Of a DNA stretch of 64,000 nucleotides, positions 34,458 through 46,268 are shown piece by piece. Numbering within the stretch: position 1 is the first letter of the stretch; every line of letters starts with the position of its first letter. Both the position numbers and the translations under genes were made by a program. The notes under the pieces were generated by a model. That model was not told the origin of the DNA, did not search any database, and saw nothing but the letters and a program-made list of their open reading frames with translations. The stretch comes from Sordaria brevicollis (taxonomy: Eukaryota > Ascomycota > Sordariomycetes > Sordariales > Sordariaceae), in NCBI GenBank assembly GCA_033439795.1, contig JAUTDP010000012.1, forward strand, positions 1,922,001 to 1,986,000. Direction: 5' to 3'.

Positions 34458-34557
34458 CAATGAATGAGAAATAAACAGATGAAAGGAAGCCGAACCAAGA
34501 AAACAATCTTATCCACCTTTACAAACAGAGGACCACGTATAATCCCTGGCTTCCATC

Positions 34558-36658
34558 ATGAACACCACCGAAGGCAGTCTCCCTGACTACCTGGCCGTCC
34601 CAGGGAAAACAATCCCCAGCTTCCACTGCCGCGTTGGAAAGAAACACGATGATCGCCAGCCTCAGCTAGCCAACACCTACGGGTATCCTGTGCCTGGCGT
34701 GCAGCAACCTACTCCTACGTCGGTTATGGCTCTTAACTACTTTGCGAGGTATGTATGAAGCAATGATGATGCCTTGCGTCTGTGTAATATTCTGTTCCAG
34801 TTCTGACATTGACTGTGTTATACCATAGTGACCAGACCTGGGGAAACATCCTAGCCCATGGAGACTTCGACTACATCGTTATCGGTTCAGGCTTTACAGC
34901 TCTCGCATTCATTCAGAAGACGCTCGACCTGGACCCGTTTGCCAAGATCCTTTGCTTGGAGCGTGGAGGTATGTAATCTTTCCTATCCCTGGCCTTCCTT
35001 TGTACCGTTGAAGGAAGAACCTCGTCTCATTCTTTCTAATATGTCGATGTAAAACAGGCTTTTGGCTCCCATCCCACTTCCAGAACCTGCCAATCCCCTT
35101 CAAAATGGTCCTCGGCGGTCCCTCCGAGACATTCCCCTGGACACTCTCTCGCAAGACCTTTGAGACTAAGGAGCTCGGCTTCTGTCACGGATCTTGCCCC
35201 TTCTTCGGCGGACGATCGACCTTCTGGTCCGCCTGGAGCCCAAGGCCGGGTCTGGACCTCCTGCGCGACTTTCCCGAGTCCATGAAGGAGACAGCATCAG
35301 ACGAGCAATTCTGGACCGAGGCCAAGGATCTTTTGAACGTCACAACCGCAGCTCAGATCAACGACGGCGTCTTTGGAAGCCTACAAACTGCCATCGATGA
35401 CATTCTCCAACGCTCGGTTGGCAAGATCCCTACTGCCGACTACGCCGAGTCGGCGCCCCTCGCTGTCGGTCGACGCAGCCCGACTTCTCGTCTACGCTTC
35501 AACAAGTTTTCTGTCCCGGGACCTCTTCTGGGTATCTTGGAGCGACAAAGACAGCTGGCCAAAACCAACCAGGGAGCACCCTTGGAAATCATGGTCGACT
35601 GCGCGGTGACAGGCATGTCCAAAAGCGATGCCGACGACGGCGACGGGTTCGTCCGCGTCCTCGAGACCAGTAAAGGCACCTTGTCGTGGACCGGCAACAA
35701 CACCCGTGTCATTCTCTGCGCTGGCGCTATTCCCAACGCCACCATGCTGCTGAACTCGTTCGAGAGCTGCCGTGATACCGTCGGTAAGAGACTTACCGGC
35801 CACTTCGTGACGCACATCTCGGCCAGATGTCCCGTGAAGAACATCGCAGGCTGGGAGAAGGAACCCGAAGGCAGGCTCAAGATGGCTGCCGCGTACGTGG
35901 CGGGTAAGGATCCCAAGACGGGTCTTCAGTATCACGTCTCGGTCACGGCGGTGAATAGTCCCAACCCAAAGGACGATGAAGAGGACGCGGCGCGTGAGTG
36001 TCCGGATTATGCGGCGGCGGCGACGCTGGATCAACTTACTGGTTCGGAGGATTACGTTGTGTTTGGTATGTTCATGAAGCCACCCGACGCCTCTCACCCC
36101 TTTCCCAAGAGAGAGAGAGGATTAGAAGAAAGCTAACCTAGTATTTTCATGGTTTTAGTCTGCTCCGCCCTAGGCGAGTTCACCGAAAAGAACCCCAAAA
36201 ACCACGTCAAGCTCAACAAAGGCGCCGACCCGACCTGCAACGTCACGCTGCAATACACCTTGACCGACGACGACTACGCCTGCTGGGACGTGATGGACGC
36301 GGCGACCTACGACACCATTAAGCAAATGGCAGGCGGCGACGAGTGCGAGTCTGAAATTGAATGGTGGGATGAGGCCACTCACGGGTGGAGCAAGACGAAG
36401 CCCGCAGTCGACACCATTCGGATCCCTGGTGTCGTGCACGAGTCGAGCACTTGTTTCATGGGACCCAAGGAAATCGGCGGTTCCGTGGATGAGCTTTATC
36501 GGCCGCACGGGATCGAGAATGTGCACGTCACGGGCAATGCGCTGTTCCCGACGGCGGGGAGTTGGAATCCCACTATGACTATGTGTGGGTATGCGCAGGA
36601 TTTGGCGCGTAAGCTGTATGAGTTGAAGCCTAGGTCAAAGTGTGAGGAATCAGGTTAA
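34558..36658 (+). CDS. GMC-superfamily FAD oxidoreductase, pyranose-2-oxidase-like, 612 aa
   Basis: Four exons: 34558-34748, 34829-34968, 35058-36065 and 36159-36658. All donors are GTATGT or GTATG. The frame closes exactly. Residues 76-88 (DFDYIVIGSGFTA) are the ADP-binding fold that holds FAD; CLERGG near 107 ends the fold. FGGRSTFW (160-167) aligns with the STHW block of pyranose oxidases, where His carries covalent FAD; here it is Phe166. VVHESSTCFMG (538-547) and GSWNPTMT (581-588) give His540 and Asn583, matching the catalytic His-Asn pair by spacing and context. No signal peptide, so probably cytosolic or peroxisomal. Substrate is unknown; a sugar or polyol is inference. It converges with the phosphate-carrier gene 111 bp away. 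Confidence 0.85.
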
Positions 36659-36769
36659 CTCTAAGCGGATGGCAGCTATTCTAGTGAACTTCGGGCTGAA
36701 GAAATCTATAAGCAATTGGAGTAAGACCCGTTCGGTCTTCACCCCTTCTATTCTCATCAACATCTAAGT

Positions 36770-37946
36770 CTATTTGGCAATTTCCACACCATTCGTAGCA
36801 CCTATAACAACAAGGTTAGCAGTCGGACATTTTCAACGGGCATTACCACTCGGGATAAGTCAACTCATAGACAAACACATACCAAGCATCTTCTTAATAT
36901 CCCCATAAATCGCAAACTGCCCCGCCGTCAACCCGCCCACCATAAACAGACGCGCGGGCAGACCAGCAAAGGAACCGCGCACGCCCAGCTCGCGGGCAAT
37001 CTTGGCCAGACGCGAGACGGTGCTCTCACCAGGCAAGCCCTTGGTCTTGTTGATCTTGGAAAGCATCGTGTCGGCCGGCTGCGACACGATGGCGGCCGCA
37101 AAGCCGGCGATCAGGCCCGAACCCAGGTTGATGCTAGTCAAAGCGCCGCCGGAGAGTTTGGACTTGTCGAATTGGGCGAGGATGTTCTCGGCTACTTTTT
37201 CGTAGACGACGAATTTGGTCACTGTGTATGGGACTCTGTATGATGCATGAAGAAGGTTAGCTAACAAATCTTCCCCAGATGTGTGAGCTGGGACCAAAGC
37301 GAGCGCCGGGAAGAAGAACATACTGCTTAAACAAAATCGGTCCAAACCCGGCATAAAACGCGCCCACTCCCTCGGTAGTCAGAATCTTGGTAAACCCATC
37401 AACCAAACCTTTCGCATAGCCGGGAGTAGAAACGAGGCGGATACGGGTAGCTTCAAGAGGGCAGAGGGCGACGGAAGCAAAGAACTCGGCCGAGGCGGCG
37501 GAGACGGAGTACACGGCGGTGCGGTTCTGACGGGCTTTCTCGAGGCCGATGAGGTCGATGGACCGCTTCTTGAAGAACTCGTAACCGCCGAACTTGAAGG
37601 CGCCCTGGACAAAGTAGCCGGTGAAGGTGGGACCGAAGCCCGTAGCTAGCGCGCCGATGCCTTCGTTCTTGATCACCTGCCGGAAGGTGCCGATCATGCC
37701 GCGGTTGTAGGTCGCGGGGTCGAGTTGGATCCTCGTTTTGATGCTATATTGGCGGACTGTTAGCAAGTAGGTACTCAAGAAGGAGGGCGGTAGTAGGGAA
37801 GACATGACGTACACATCGACGGGCGTGAAGGCGCCGTGCGTGACGGAGCAGCCGAGAGCTCCGGCCAGGGCGAAGCGGGCGTAGAGGTCCAGGCCCTCGG
37901 GCTTCTTCTGGATGACCTCCTTGACGGATGTGGGAGGGGCGGCCAT
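36770..37946 (-). CDS. mir1: Mitochondrial phosphate carrier, 312 aa
   Basis: Four exons: 37813-37946, 37324-37743, 36883-37235 and 36770-36801. The last exon is only 32 nt and codes the C-terminus ATNGVEIAK. Three carrier repeats carry the signatures [21 protein letters not shown] and [11 protein letters not shown], with six membrane segments expected. The order and the GAFTP, ATGFGPT and AGFGPILFK blocks match fungal phosphate carriers (Mir1/PiC), which import inorganic phosphate with protons across the inner membrane for ATP synthesis. The start at 37946 ([10 protein letters not shown]) is preferred. An in-frame ATG at 38006 would add 20 residues of unlikely sequence. The symbol follows the yeast name. 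Confidence 0.93.
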
Positions 37947-38850
37947 GATGAGATGCTTGACGCGTTGTGGTTGGAATGTGGGGAGGAAAACAACAGGGAA
38001 AGCCAAGGCTACCGGAGGAACGAAGACAATGACATGGCGACGAGAAATTTAATGGGAAGAACTGGCGGAAGCAGTTGAAGGATTGGGTTGCGTTGTTTGG
38101 CTTCCAGATTGCGACGTTGTTGGTTGACAATTGAGACAAATTCGTGAAGCGAGTGGTAAGCTCTTACACGATCTGATTGGCCAAGAAACAATTTGCTGCA
38201 GCTCGCTTTTCGGGTGAGTCAGGGCCGAGATCTTGTTGTTTGTATGTTTTCTTCGAGCAAAAAAAAAGCAGACTCTTAAGAGCCGTGGCGCATTATTCGA
38301 GGAGTCTTTAGTTTAGTGCTCTTAGACATGCTGAAGAGTTTGTTGACGAACATCCATTCAGTATTTTCAGAGTTTCCCACTGTTGAAGCTATTCACAAGT
38401 CTTGGCATAAGTGGGTACGATAAATGAAAGGCTACCTTGTCAGCTTGTTTGTAAGTTCCTCTTCCTCTTTCTATTTCCTTGAACCACATTGTCGTCTCCA
38501 ATGGACCGTATCGAATTGAGTCCTAGCTTTTCAGTTCGGTTGGCACTGTTCACATACTGGACAAGATTTCTCTGAAGCATACAAAACCCTTTCAAGAAGA
38601 AGACAAAATACCTAACAGGTGGCCCGAAAGACATTCAGAAACCAAAAACACGCATGTTCATGATTAGATTACGTCTTGATTGAAGAACAAAACCCCGAAA
38701 TGGTAGGAAGAAATGCCTACAGAACTTGACCCGAGGTCCCAAGCTAACAAACAAATCACTATTGGACTTTAGCTCACCACTAACTGTTAAATCCTCTCAA
38801 AAAGAAAAAGGTCATCCACTACCCAGGCATGCCCGGCATCCGAGCATTCC
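37947..38850. other. Promoter of the phosphate carrier and 3' flank of the SDR gene
   Basis: About 900 bp with no supported gene. It includes a purine-rich leader next to the carrier ATG, an A9 run near 38260, and short unsupported ORFs. Confidence 0.5.
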
Positions 38851-39834
38851 TTACACCCACTGCTTACTCCCCAAATGCGAAACAAACGCACCACCCCACC
38901 CCTCCTCAACACTCGCCTCCTCCCAAACAGCCCTCACAGCCTTGACCGATTCCTCCGGCGTAATCGGGCCCTTGAAGTGAGGGGCGTACGCCACGAGCTT
39001 GCCCACGAGTCCCCCAAAGACATTTACCTGCTCTGGCGTAGCTATTTCAAACCATATGTTAGCCCATCAGTCACCACCACCGCCGCCATTCCTCTTGCGG
39101 GCTCAAAGCCAGGGACAAGTAATACAACTTACAATTCTCATACCTCCCCACATCCACCAACCCCGGACTGATACTCAAAAACAGTATCCCCTCCTTTTTT
39201 CCGTACTCGGCATTAAACTTGGCCACGATGAGGTTGAGCGCGGCTTTTGAAGCGGCGTAGATGGGTGCGACGTCCATCTCGGTTTGGTTGATGAAATCGA
39301 CGTCGCCGACGCCCGAGGAGATGGCGATCACCTTCTTGACCTTGCCTTTCTTGATCAGAGGAACAAAAAGGTTGAAGAGGTGGAGTTGCCCGGTGACGTT
39401 GGTTTGGAAGGTTTCGGCGGTGAGGCGGTCGACTTGGTCGATGTTATCGGACAATGCGCTCACAGGTCCAAAAGCATCAAACTCCGGCACCAACCCGGCG
39501 TTGGCAACTAGGTAGTCGACACCGCGGTCGCCAACGATCTTTGCGGTCTCGGCGGCAGCCTCCTTGAGGCTGGCGTAGTTGGTGAGGTCTCCGTGGAGGA
39601 TGTGGACGTTGGAGCGGTCGCCCCCAAGCTCCTCGGCAACCTTCGTCTCGGTCGCGGTCTTGTTACGGACGAGACCGATGACTAGGTTGTCCTTATCTTC
39701 TGACAGTTGCCGGAGGAATTCGAACTGTGAAATCATGGGTTTAGGTTAGCACGGGGTACAGAAGCAAATGAGGTGGGATAGGTTAAACGTACGCCGATTC
39801 CCTTGGACACTCCTGTGACAACGTAGACGGACAT
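38851..39834 (-). CDS. Short-chain dehydrogenase/reductase, 274 aa
   Basis: Three exons: 39793-39834, 39133-39724 and 38851-39041, with GTACGT and GTAAGT donors and an exact frame. The N-terminus MSVYVVTGVSKGIG holds the TGxxxGIG nucleotide-binding motif. DLTNY, VANAG (NAG motif), an AISSGVG Ser and YAASK (catalytic Tyr and Lys) follow in the classical SDR order. The C-terminal exon (TPEQ...AVWEEAS...GGAFVSHLG) is typical of fungal C-factor/norsolorinic-acid-reductase-like SDRs. A cytosolic NAD(P)H-dependent carbonyl reductase is likely; the substrate is not predictable. It is divergent from the gene at 40366. Confidence 0.88.
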
Positions 39835-40365
39835 GGTTGCGAATGGGTTATATGTAAAGAGTTTTGAGCTGAACGGGTTTGTTACTTGATGGGAGAGGAA
39901 AGATGCAGACTGGCTCTAGCATCATAGGCCATGGTACTTATACTAGATCAGTTCACATAGAGCAATAGACCCCTTGATAGCTTCATTGAAATCTTCATTA
40001 GTAAAGTTCGGCGTTTTAAACCCCCGATTTGTCAGTTCGGCGTTATAAGATCTTCTTTGCGTGCCATTTCGTGATCCGTGACACGAATTCTGCTATTGAC
40101 AGGCAGCCAATTGTTGGCCTATCGTAACATTATGTTGGTGGTTGAGCCTCTTTGTCTTCTAGTTGCACTGATGCCTAGTACTACCCGTGGGAATGAGGTC
40201 GAAGTTTTACCTATTCCCACAAAGATGGTGAAACGGCCTATCAGAGATAAGGCCACCTTGTACCAACGGTTGGGTAGTCCAAGTCCAAATTCGACGCTCA
40301 ATGTAACCTCTTTCTCATTTGGATTCTTTCCCTTTACATGAACCACAGGCTCACGCACATCCAAG
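39835..40365. other. Bidirectional promoter between the SDR gene and the 567-aa gene
   Basis: It holds no supported gene. AGTTCGGCGTT occurs twice in direct orientation, at 40005-40015 and 40034-40044, next to a run of CCCCC. This is a possible shared regulatory site. Confidence 0.45.
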
Positions 40366-42069
40366 ATGACGTCCCAAGACGCCATTCTTTCATCTCTCGC
40401 CGAATATGACCGCCTCTTGAATCCGCGCCCACCACCACCTAGAAGCGACGAGATGGTCTTCGGCCGATACTCCTCACTCAAAATTTCACTCCCTCCCCTT
40501 CTCAACCATCCTGACGCCGGCGCGCCCCTGCCATGTAGGGAATCACCCGCCGAATTCGAGACAATCTTCAACGCCCACTTCTCCGCCCAAATCCACGCCT
40601 TCTTCAACGCACTACACGACCTCGAGGTTACATCCACAGCAGCAAGCCAAACCCCATCTACCTCAATCGTCAACATCCAGCATCCCTCCCACCAACAACC
40701 CTCACCACCACCTCCTCCCCCCCTCGAGCTCGAACTCACCCTCTCCCTCCTCAACCAATCCTTCCACCCCCACCTCCCCTGCCTCCACCGCGCCTTCCAC
40801 ACTTACCGCCTCACCATCCTCAACCCTCACACCCTACCACTACTCACCCGCGTCACAAAACTACGCATCCTCCCCAACTCCGACTCAGATCATACCCACG
40901 ACGCAATCAACACGCGCCCCATCTCCCTCGCTACACCCATCCAACTTGCCACCGGCCTGCCTCACCTCCGGGAGCTAGATTGTCCGTGGCTTGGCGAGCG
41001 GTTGCCAGTTGCTTTTACGTCCAAGGCTCTACGCATCATTTCCCGTGTGTGGGAAGGTCCGTGGCGGGATGATCGGTTGCTGTTTGCTAGGACTGTGAGG
41101 GGGGCTATGGCCAACGGTGACTTGCCGATTTCGCTTGGGAAGGTGAGGTTTTGGTTTTGGAGACCTGTTCCTCATGGGGATGAGATGGATCAGGGGGGGA
41201 GGATGGCGGATCTTGTTGGCTCGTCTTCTTCGTTGGTCGATGATGACGAGTTTGGAGGTATGGACCCCGTGTCCCTTGGACTGCGAAACTTAGGGAGTCG
41301 GCTGGAGGAACTAGACGTTCGCGCGCTTGTTACGTCTGATCTTTTCCCTTCTTCTTCTTCTTCTTCTTCAAGTTCCTCCCCCTCCGGTCTCGTTAGCGAC
41401 AACTACCCTTTGTCGTCAAAGTGGCCACACATGCGCCACCTCAAGGTAGAATTTCACCCTTGCTCACCCGACGGCAAGTGGTACTTTTGCGGTCCGCGCG
41501 GGGAAGATCCTGAGACTAAAGGGTTCGTCATTACGAGAGAGGAGCACTACCCGCCTGGACAAGAAAATGATGAGGAAACGCACGAGTTAATGTCCGACGA
41601 GGAAGAGAAATACGCGGCCGACGCACCGGACATTTACGACCTCCGCAGTCCGGACATGTTTCGTCTGCGGCCCATCCCGGAACGTGTCAACCCTTTGTTA
41701 TTGGCGTTTGCGTCGTCTTTGGAACCGCAGAGGATGCCTGCACTGAGAGACGCAGAACTGTTTACCTGGCTTACGTGGCGGCCATCTAAGGAGAGGGCGA
41801 AGGAATATGAAGGGAGTGATGAGGTGCCTCCGACTGAGTGTGATAACCAGGTGGTTATGTTTCGATGGGGGTTAAAATATGAGGCGCCTGTCGTTGGAGA
41901 AGGAGATGGGAAAGGGAAAGTGACGTGGCAGGTTGGTGAGGATTGGAGGCCGGAGGACCGAGTCATGAAGGCGTTTGAGAACCTTGTGGGCGGAGACGGC
42001 GAGAACATGGAGTGGAAAGCGTTTGAGTTTGTGGAAGAGAGGGAGGAGGATCCAGAGGACTATATCTGA
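40366..42069 (+). CDS. Hypothetical protein, 567 aa, Pro- and Ser-rich insertions
   Basis: A single-exon ORF. The N-terminal part (about 30-260) has a helical, Leu-rich look, including a GLPHLRELDCPWLGERLP segment and an LRNLGSRLEELDVRAL segment near 305. These recall the leucine-rich parts of fungal F-box-linked proteins, but I see no clear F-box. A Ser run (about 328-340) is coded by a TTC microsatellite. The C-terminal part is acidic with conserved-looking Trp blocks (DGKWYFCGP, FTWLTWRPS, FRWGLKYEAP) and ends EEREEDPEDYI. No signal peptide or membrane segment. It may be one of the large, poorly described fungal families; function unknown. Confidence 0.75.
   Translation: MTSQDAILSSLAEYDRLLNPRPPPPRSDEMVFGRYSSLKISLPPLLNHPDAGAPLPCRESPAEFETIFNAHFSAQIHAFFNALHDLEVTSTAASQTPSTSIVNIQHPSHQQPSPPPPPPLELELTLSLLNQSFHPHLPCLHRAFHTYRLTILNPHTLPLLTRVTKLRILPNSDSDHTHDAINTRPISLATPIQLATGLPHLRELDCPWLGERLPVAFTSKALRIISRVWEGPWRDDRLLFARTVRGAMANGDLPISLGKVRFWFWRPVPHGDEMDQGGRMADLVGSSSSLVDDDEFGGMDPVSLGLRNLGSRLEELDVRALVTSDLFPSSSSSSSSSSPSGLVSDNYPLSSKWPHMRHLKVEFHPCSPDGKWYFCGPRGEDPETKGFVITREEHYPPGQENDEETHELMSDEEEKYAADAPDIYDLRSPDMFRLRPIPERVNPLLLAFASSLEPQRMPALRDAELFTWLTWRPSKERAKEYEGSDEVPPTECDNQVVMFRWGLKYEAPVVGEGDGKGKVTWQVGEDWRPEDRVMKAFENLVGGDGENMEWKAFEFVEEREEDPEDYI
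41348..41370 (+). repeat. Coding TTC microsatellite
   Basis: About seven TTC units inside the 567-aa gene, read as a poly-Ser run. Length variation would stay in frame. Confidence 0.8.
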
Positions 42070-42401
42070 TCGACTCTGATCACGACTCGAATCTTGAAGT
42101 CAATCAACAAAGGACGGACAATAGCGCTCATCGCTATCGGGAGCCCAGAGAGAAGGTAATTCGTTACAGCAATCAAGGCGATTGCAGGAACACGGTCGCT
42201 GCGGCAGCTAGAAACATCAGAAAAGAGGATCAAACGCTCCCGCACCAACACCGGGGGCAACCACTCCCGCTGGTTGTATGAAGCGTTCCGCGACAACAAC
42301 CAATTCGATTCACTCTCTCGACGTGACCTTGAGGGGGTTTCGTTCAGCTGATGCCCTAGCTGGGCTCAGGCTGTTGACCACTTTGACGCAAGGGAGGTAC
42401 A

Positions 42402-42448
<47 letters not shown>

Positions 42449-45400
42449 CCAGTTTAGTGGCTATCAAGCCCAAGTAGGCCTCGGTCTAGATTCGAGAGGA
42501 TAGATGTCGTGATGGCTGAGCCGTCGAGACTTAGCAAAACGTCATTGACACTCGACGCTGAGGATGGTGTATGACTTTCTGAACTTTTCCTCTCCTGAAG
42601 TACTGTAGATATTGTCAGTCTTGCCAGTAATGGTGCGCAACATTATCGACTTGGACAAGCGCGAATGGTACGGTAACGCACCCGTACCAACGGCGGCGCA
42701 CCCCCAGCCCCCAAAGCGTTCCCGATCCGACAATTCGGGCACCCATCCTCCGAGCCCACGAGCCGCATCGCACCCTTTGGCTGCTAGCCCAATAGCAACC
42801 ACATTAGCTTAACACTGAGCTAGAAAGTATTTGTTTCATGTGAAAGAGCTCAAGAGCACTAGAATGGTCGCCGGTAACTGTCAGTCCGTGATGTCGGGAC
42901 GATGGAGCCGCCATCCGAGGTCTGTGCTTTGAAGATTTCGAGTGTAAGATCAGACACTTGAATGAGAAATAGGGAAATCGGGCCTTTGCACGGTAGTAAA
43001 TGGAGACAATGAGCTGGTCCCTAGGGTTTAAGCGGTCAATGGATGAAGTCTCCGACATAGATGGTGCAGTGGCTGGCTGTTACCAAGGTTTCAGTGACTG
43101 GTGAGGGACTCCCATATTGCGGGAGCGGTTTGCGACGCTTTACCCGGGCCTTGTGCAAGGTGTTTGGCAGCCCCTTTATATGTCTACAATGCCCAAAAAG
43201 TGGTCCGTCAACGTAAAGCTTGTCTGGATATTGCGGTGATAAGCACAGAGATGGAGACGGCTCGGCTCCGAGCTCCCGTTGGTGGTGCGCCGGTATCTGG
43301 TCCGAGACATGTTTGCGTCAAGCTGTGACGATTCGCAGGTGTCTCAACCAGAGTTCAACGGCCCAACGTCTCTCTCACGTGGTGTTCAAAGAAGGTTGGA
43401 GAATGCATGGTTTTACGCCATCTGATGTGGTGGTCCCTGCCAAGCCCTATTCGCATCGGACTTCATGTCTCGTCCGCGACCAAGATCTGGAAAACTGTCA
43501 GCATGACGGTTTGCGGGGTGCATATACCATAACAAGATTCGAGGTGACTGTGGCCTCTCGGACGGTAAGTGTAGGCTTCGCTTAATAGACGAGGCAGCAG
43601 GCTGGTGGAGCAAGTCGGTGTGGTGATACAGGAGAGACAGACTTCCGTATTCAATAGTCTCAGGAAATTGCAACCAAATCAGTAACACTGACCGAGTCGT
43701 GAAATTCTAAGTGGGAAGATTCCGCATGTGCTCAAGTCTGGAATGCTGTTCCGTACTCCCTCTTGGTCTGGATTGCAGTAATGGAGGGTTGCCCTCATAC
43801 CTGTCTGCAGACGGAAAAGATCTGGATCATCACTCTGGGATAGCTCTTCTGCATGAGCATTGAAGGTTGTTATTCGCGCGGCAATGACGATAAATGACAA
43901 TCTCGGGACAGATCCAGGGGGAAGGTGTCGATGTCGGGGATGGTTTCCGCTGGGTATCCAGTCTCGTGACGCATGCTCCGTCTACCGTTGGATTCTAGGG
44001 GTTCATGCAGCCCATGGGGTCCGCACCGAGACTTGTTTCGTCCAGATTCAGTGACCAGAAGGAGGTGCGCCGTAGTGGAAGGCTAGGCGAGGTGCTATGG
44101 GTGGAATGCCGGACCTGATATTGGCCACTCTAGTAACCCAAGAAGCAGGAGAGAGCGGTCTCGGTATGTAGGCGGCTCAAGTGCTGTCGCAGTGCAGACA
44201 GGGTAGCATAGCTGCGTAGCTTTAATCGCCGATATGGTATAAGTGAACGGTCCTATACACAGGGCTTGGAGGTGGATCAGGCCAATACCGCTGCGTAACA
44301 GTAGAAAAGCCTGTGGACCGTAATGATGAGTTGAATGCCGGATGGGTTGTGGGATGAGTGAACAGATAGATGAACATGCTCTCTGTTATGGAAGAGTCTC
44401 GCATGGTGCGAGAGCCTGGACGCTCTTGGGAGACGTCCAAGTGCCACATCTGGTCCAGGATGGAATAGCTCTTTTGTCTCGGTGATGAAGCATCGAAGGA
44501 TAGACATAAGGTGAGTGGTGGTGAGCCAGCTGAGGAGGCATGTCAGCCAGGTTAGGCCTTGGTAGAGCTGCCATGATGAACCTAGGCATTCGAGAAACTC
44601 TACGCCGAGGTCTGACGAATGTCATGTCCAATTCCCTGGCAAACTGTCCCTGTCGTGATAGAGGTAGTAGTCGGCCGGTGTTCGTATGGCTGGGCTTGAT
44701 GAGATCCGATCGAAAACCGAGGACGCGTGGAATCCAGGATGAGAAGTGAAGAAGCGAGACACGAACCGCGAACGTAAAAAGTTAGCGAGATCAGAGGGGA
44801 ATTGAAGGAAAGACGGTGGAGTGTTTAGCAGGGGACGGACGAAGCCTGCGACGTCCCATTGACGTCCCATTGACTGGGTCGGCCGTCTGGAATTCGACGG
44901 CTATGGCCGGGCCACTGACGAGTACCTTGCTGGCCAGTTTCTTATAGAATCAAATATGACTTAAGAAGAGATTGGAAGGAACCACCCGGGTTCTTCGTCG
45001 GTTCGTTATTTGGGCCTTCCATCTGGGAAGTTGTCAAAGTAAAGAGTCTGTGAAATGTCAGTTGCGAGTTGCGAGTTGCGAATTGGAGGAAGGAGCTGTG
45101 CGGTTGCAGGAATTATGCCCGTACTGTGTTATACACTGTATACTTCTGCAGCCAGTTTCTGATCGGGGTAAATGCAGTCCCGGAAGTCTTTCCCCAGCAC
45201 CAACAACTGCCCCGGTCTTCCCCTTTCCCCTCACTCTTCCCCCGCAAAACGACCCCATGTTGATCCCGGACTTCAAGGCTGTTAGCGGTCAGTGGGCCCA
45301 AGTGATGGGCCGACATGGCTGACACGAGAGAACATGGATGCAGTGTCTTTGGCAAGTTTTCTGTTTCTTTCGTTTGTAATTCTGTTGCAACTTTACACCA

Positions 45401-46268
45401 CCATTCTCTCTCTTTGAGCCTCTGCCCTCTTCCACTTCCCAATGCATGTCAATACAACTTCAAGACCGTTACTCCCGTGGCCGGTGATGTGATGGATGTT
45501 CCCCTTGGGTTCTTACGACTTGCCTGTCTGAGTAAAGACGGCCGGCTAGTGTCGTCGTCCTCGCTCTCGAACTGAGGCAATCGGTGATCTTCCCTCCAGA
45601 GTCCCTAGTTTGCCTCGAGATGCATCCAGCTCGCCGGCGCTAATAAACCGAATTCGATATGTACCGACATAGCATCACTCCCGGAGACTCTCAGAATCTC
45701 ACACGGCACCACCTACCCAGTACCGCTGCTGCGGGGCTACTCCGGGCCATCGTCGTCAGGTGGTAGTGACGGCAGTGTATGGTAGGGGTAGGGTTGTACT
45801 CACCCTCTCACCTTTACTCGACCACTTTCACTCTTCTTGGTCAGACTCCCTGTTTTGAAACTCTTCGCTATTCTTTCCTTTCTTGACTCTACGAGCTCGC
45901 TTGCGAATGCTGCTCAACCCTTTCTTTTCAATCTTGTCATGACCCTCAAGTCTCCTTGATCATGTCTATCCATCCTTGGACGTCGACATCTACAACCATC
46001 CGCGCCTCCATCTCCTTCATGTCCGGTGTATGATCAGTGAGACTAGACTTGGGATATAGGAAACTCATTCAGTTCCTCACTCTGGGCCGAGGTTGCCCTC
46101 TCACAAAGTCCATACACTGGACCGCCTTCGTCCACAGGCTCATTGACGGCTCACTCGACTATCCATGACGTTCTACCAGGACAATGAGACATCAGAGACG
46201 ACGATAACAACACTCCGGGGCTTCCACTTCCACCTTGGCCATCTTGATCAACATCCATCCGGCTCGTC
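42070..46268. other. Gene-poor 4.2-kb region upstream of the transcription-factor gene
   Basis: Ordinary composition, not RIP-mutated. Many ORFs of 60-120 codons on both strands, none with domains or good splice partners. An A45 tract lies at 42403-42447. A 60-codon ORF at 42633-42812, starting MVRNIIDLDKREW, looks slightly protein-like but stands alone. Small direct repeats occur: GACGTCCCATT twice near 44850 and GTTGCGA four times near 45060. The last 600 bp are pyrimidine-rich and probably the promoter and long leader of the transcription-factor gene. Non-coding transcripts are possible. Confidence 0.45.
42403..42447 (+). repeat. Homopolymer tract of 45 A
   Basis: An uninterrupted run of 45 A, preceded by GGTACAC and followed by GCCAGTTTAG. 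It could be a retroposed poly(A) tail, a slippage-grown tract or, less likely, an assembly artefact. No matching target duplication was seen around it. Confidence 0.9.

Larger units (their letters stand above)
32439..34557. other. Intergenic region, 2.1 kb, with tandem repeats and a small spliced ORF
   Basis: It separates the fusion-enzyme gene (minus) from the GMC gene (plus) and so holds both promoters. ORFs of 60-199 codons here have no domains, and the long one at 32342 is a shadow of the fusion gene's start. A three-unit repeat lies near 33005-33094, and a 40-codon spliced ORF lies at 34265-34457. Confidence 0.5.

Noticed and set aside
40119..40802. 227-codon minus-strand ORF
   Set aside because: Gly/Arg/Trp-rich antisense shadow of the 567-aa gene's N-terminus.
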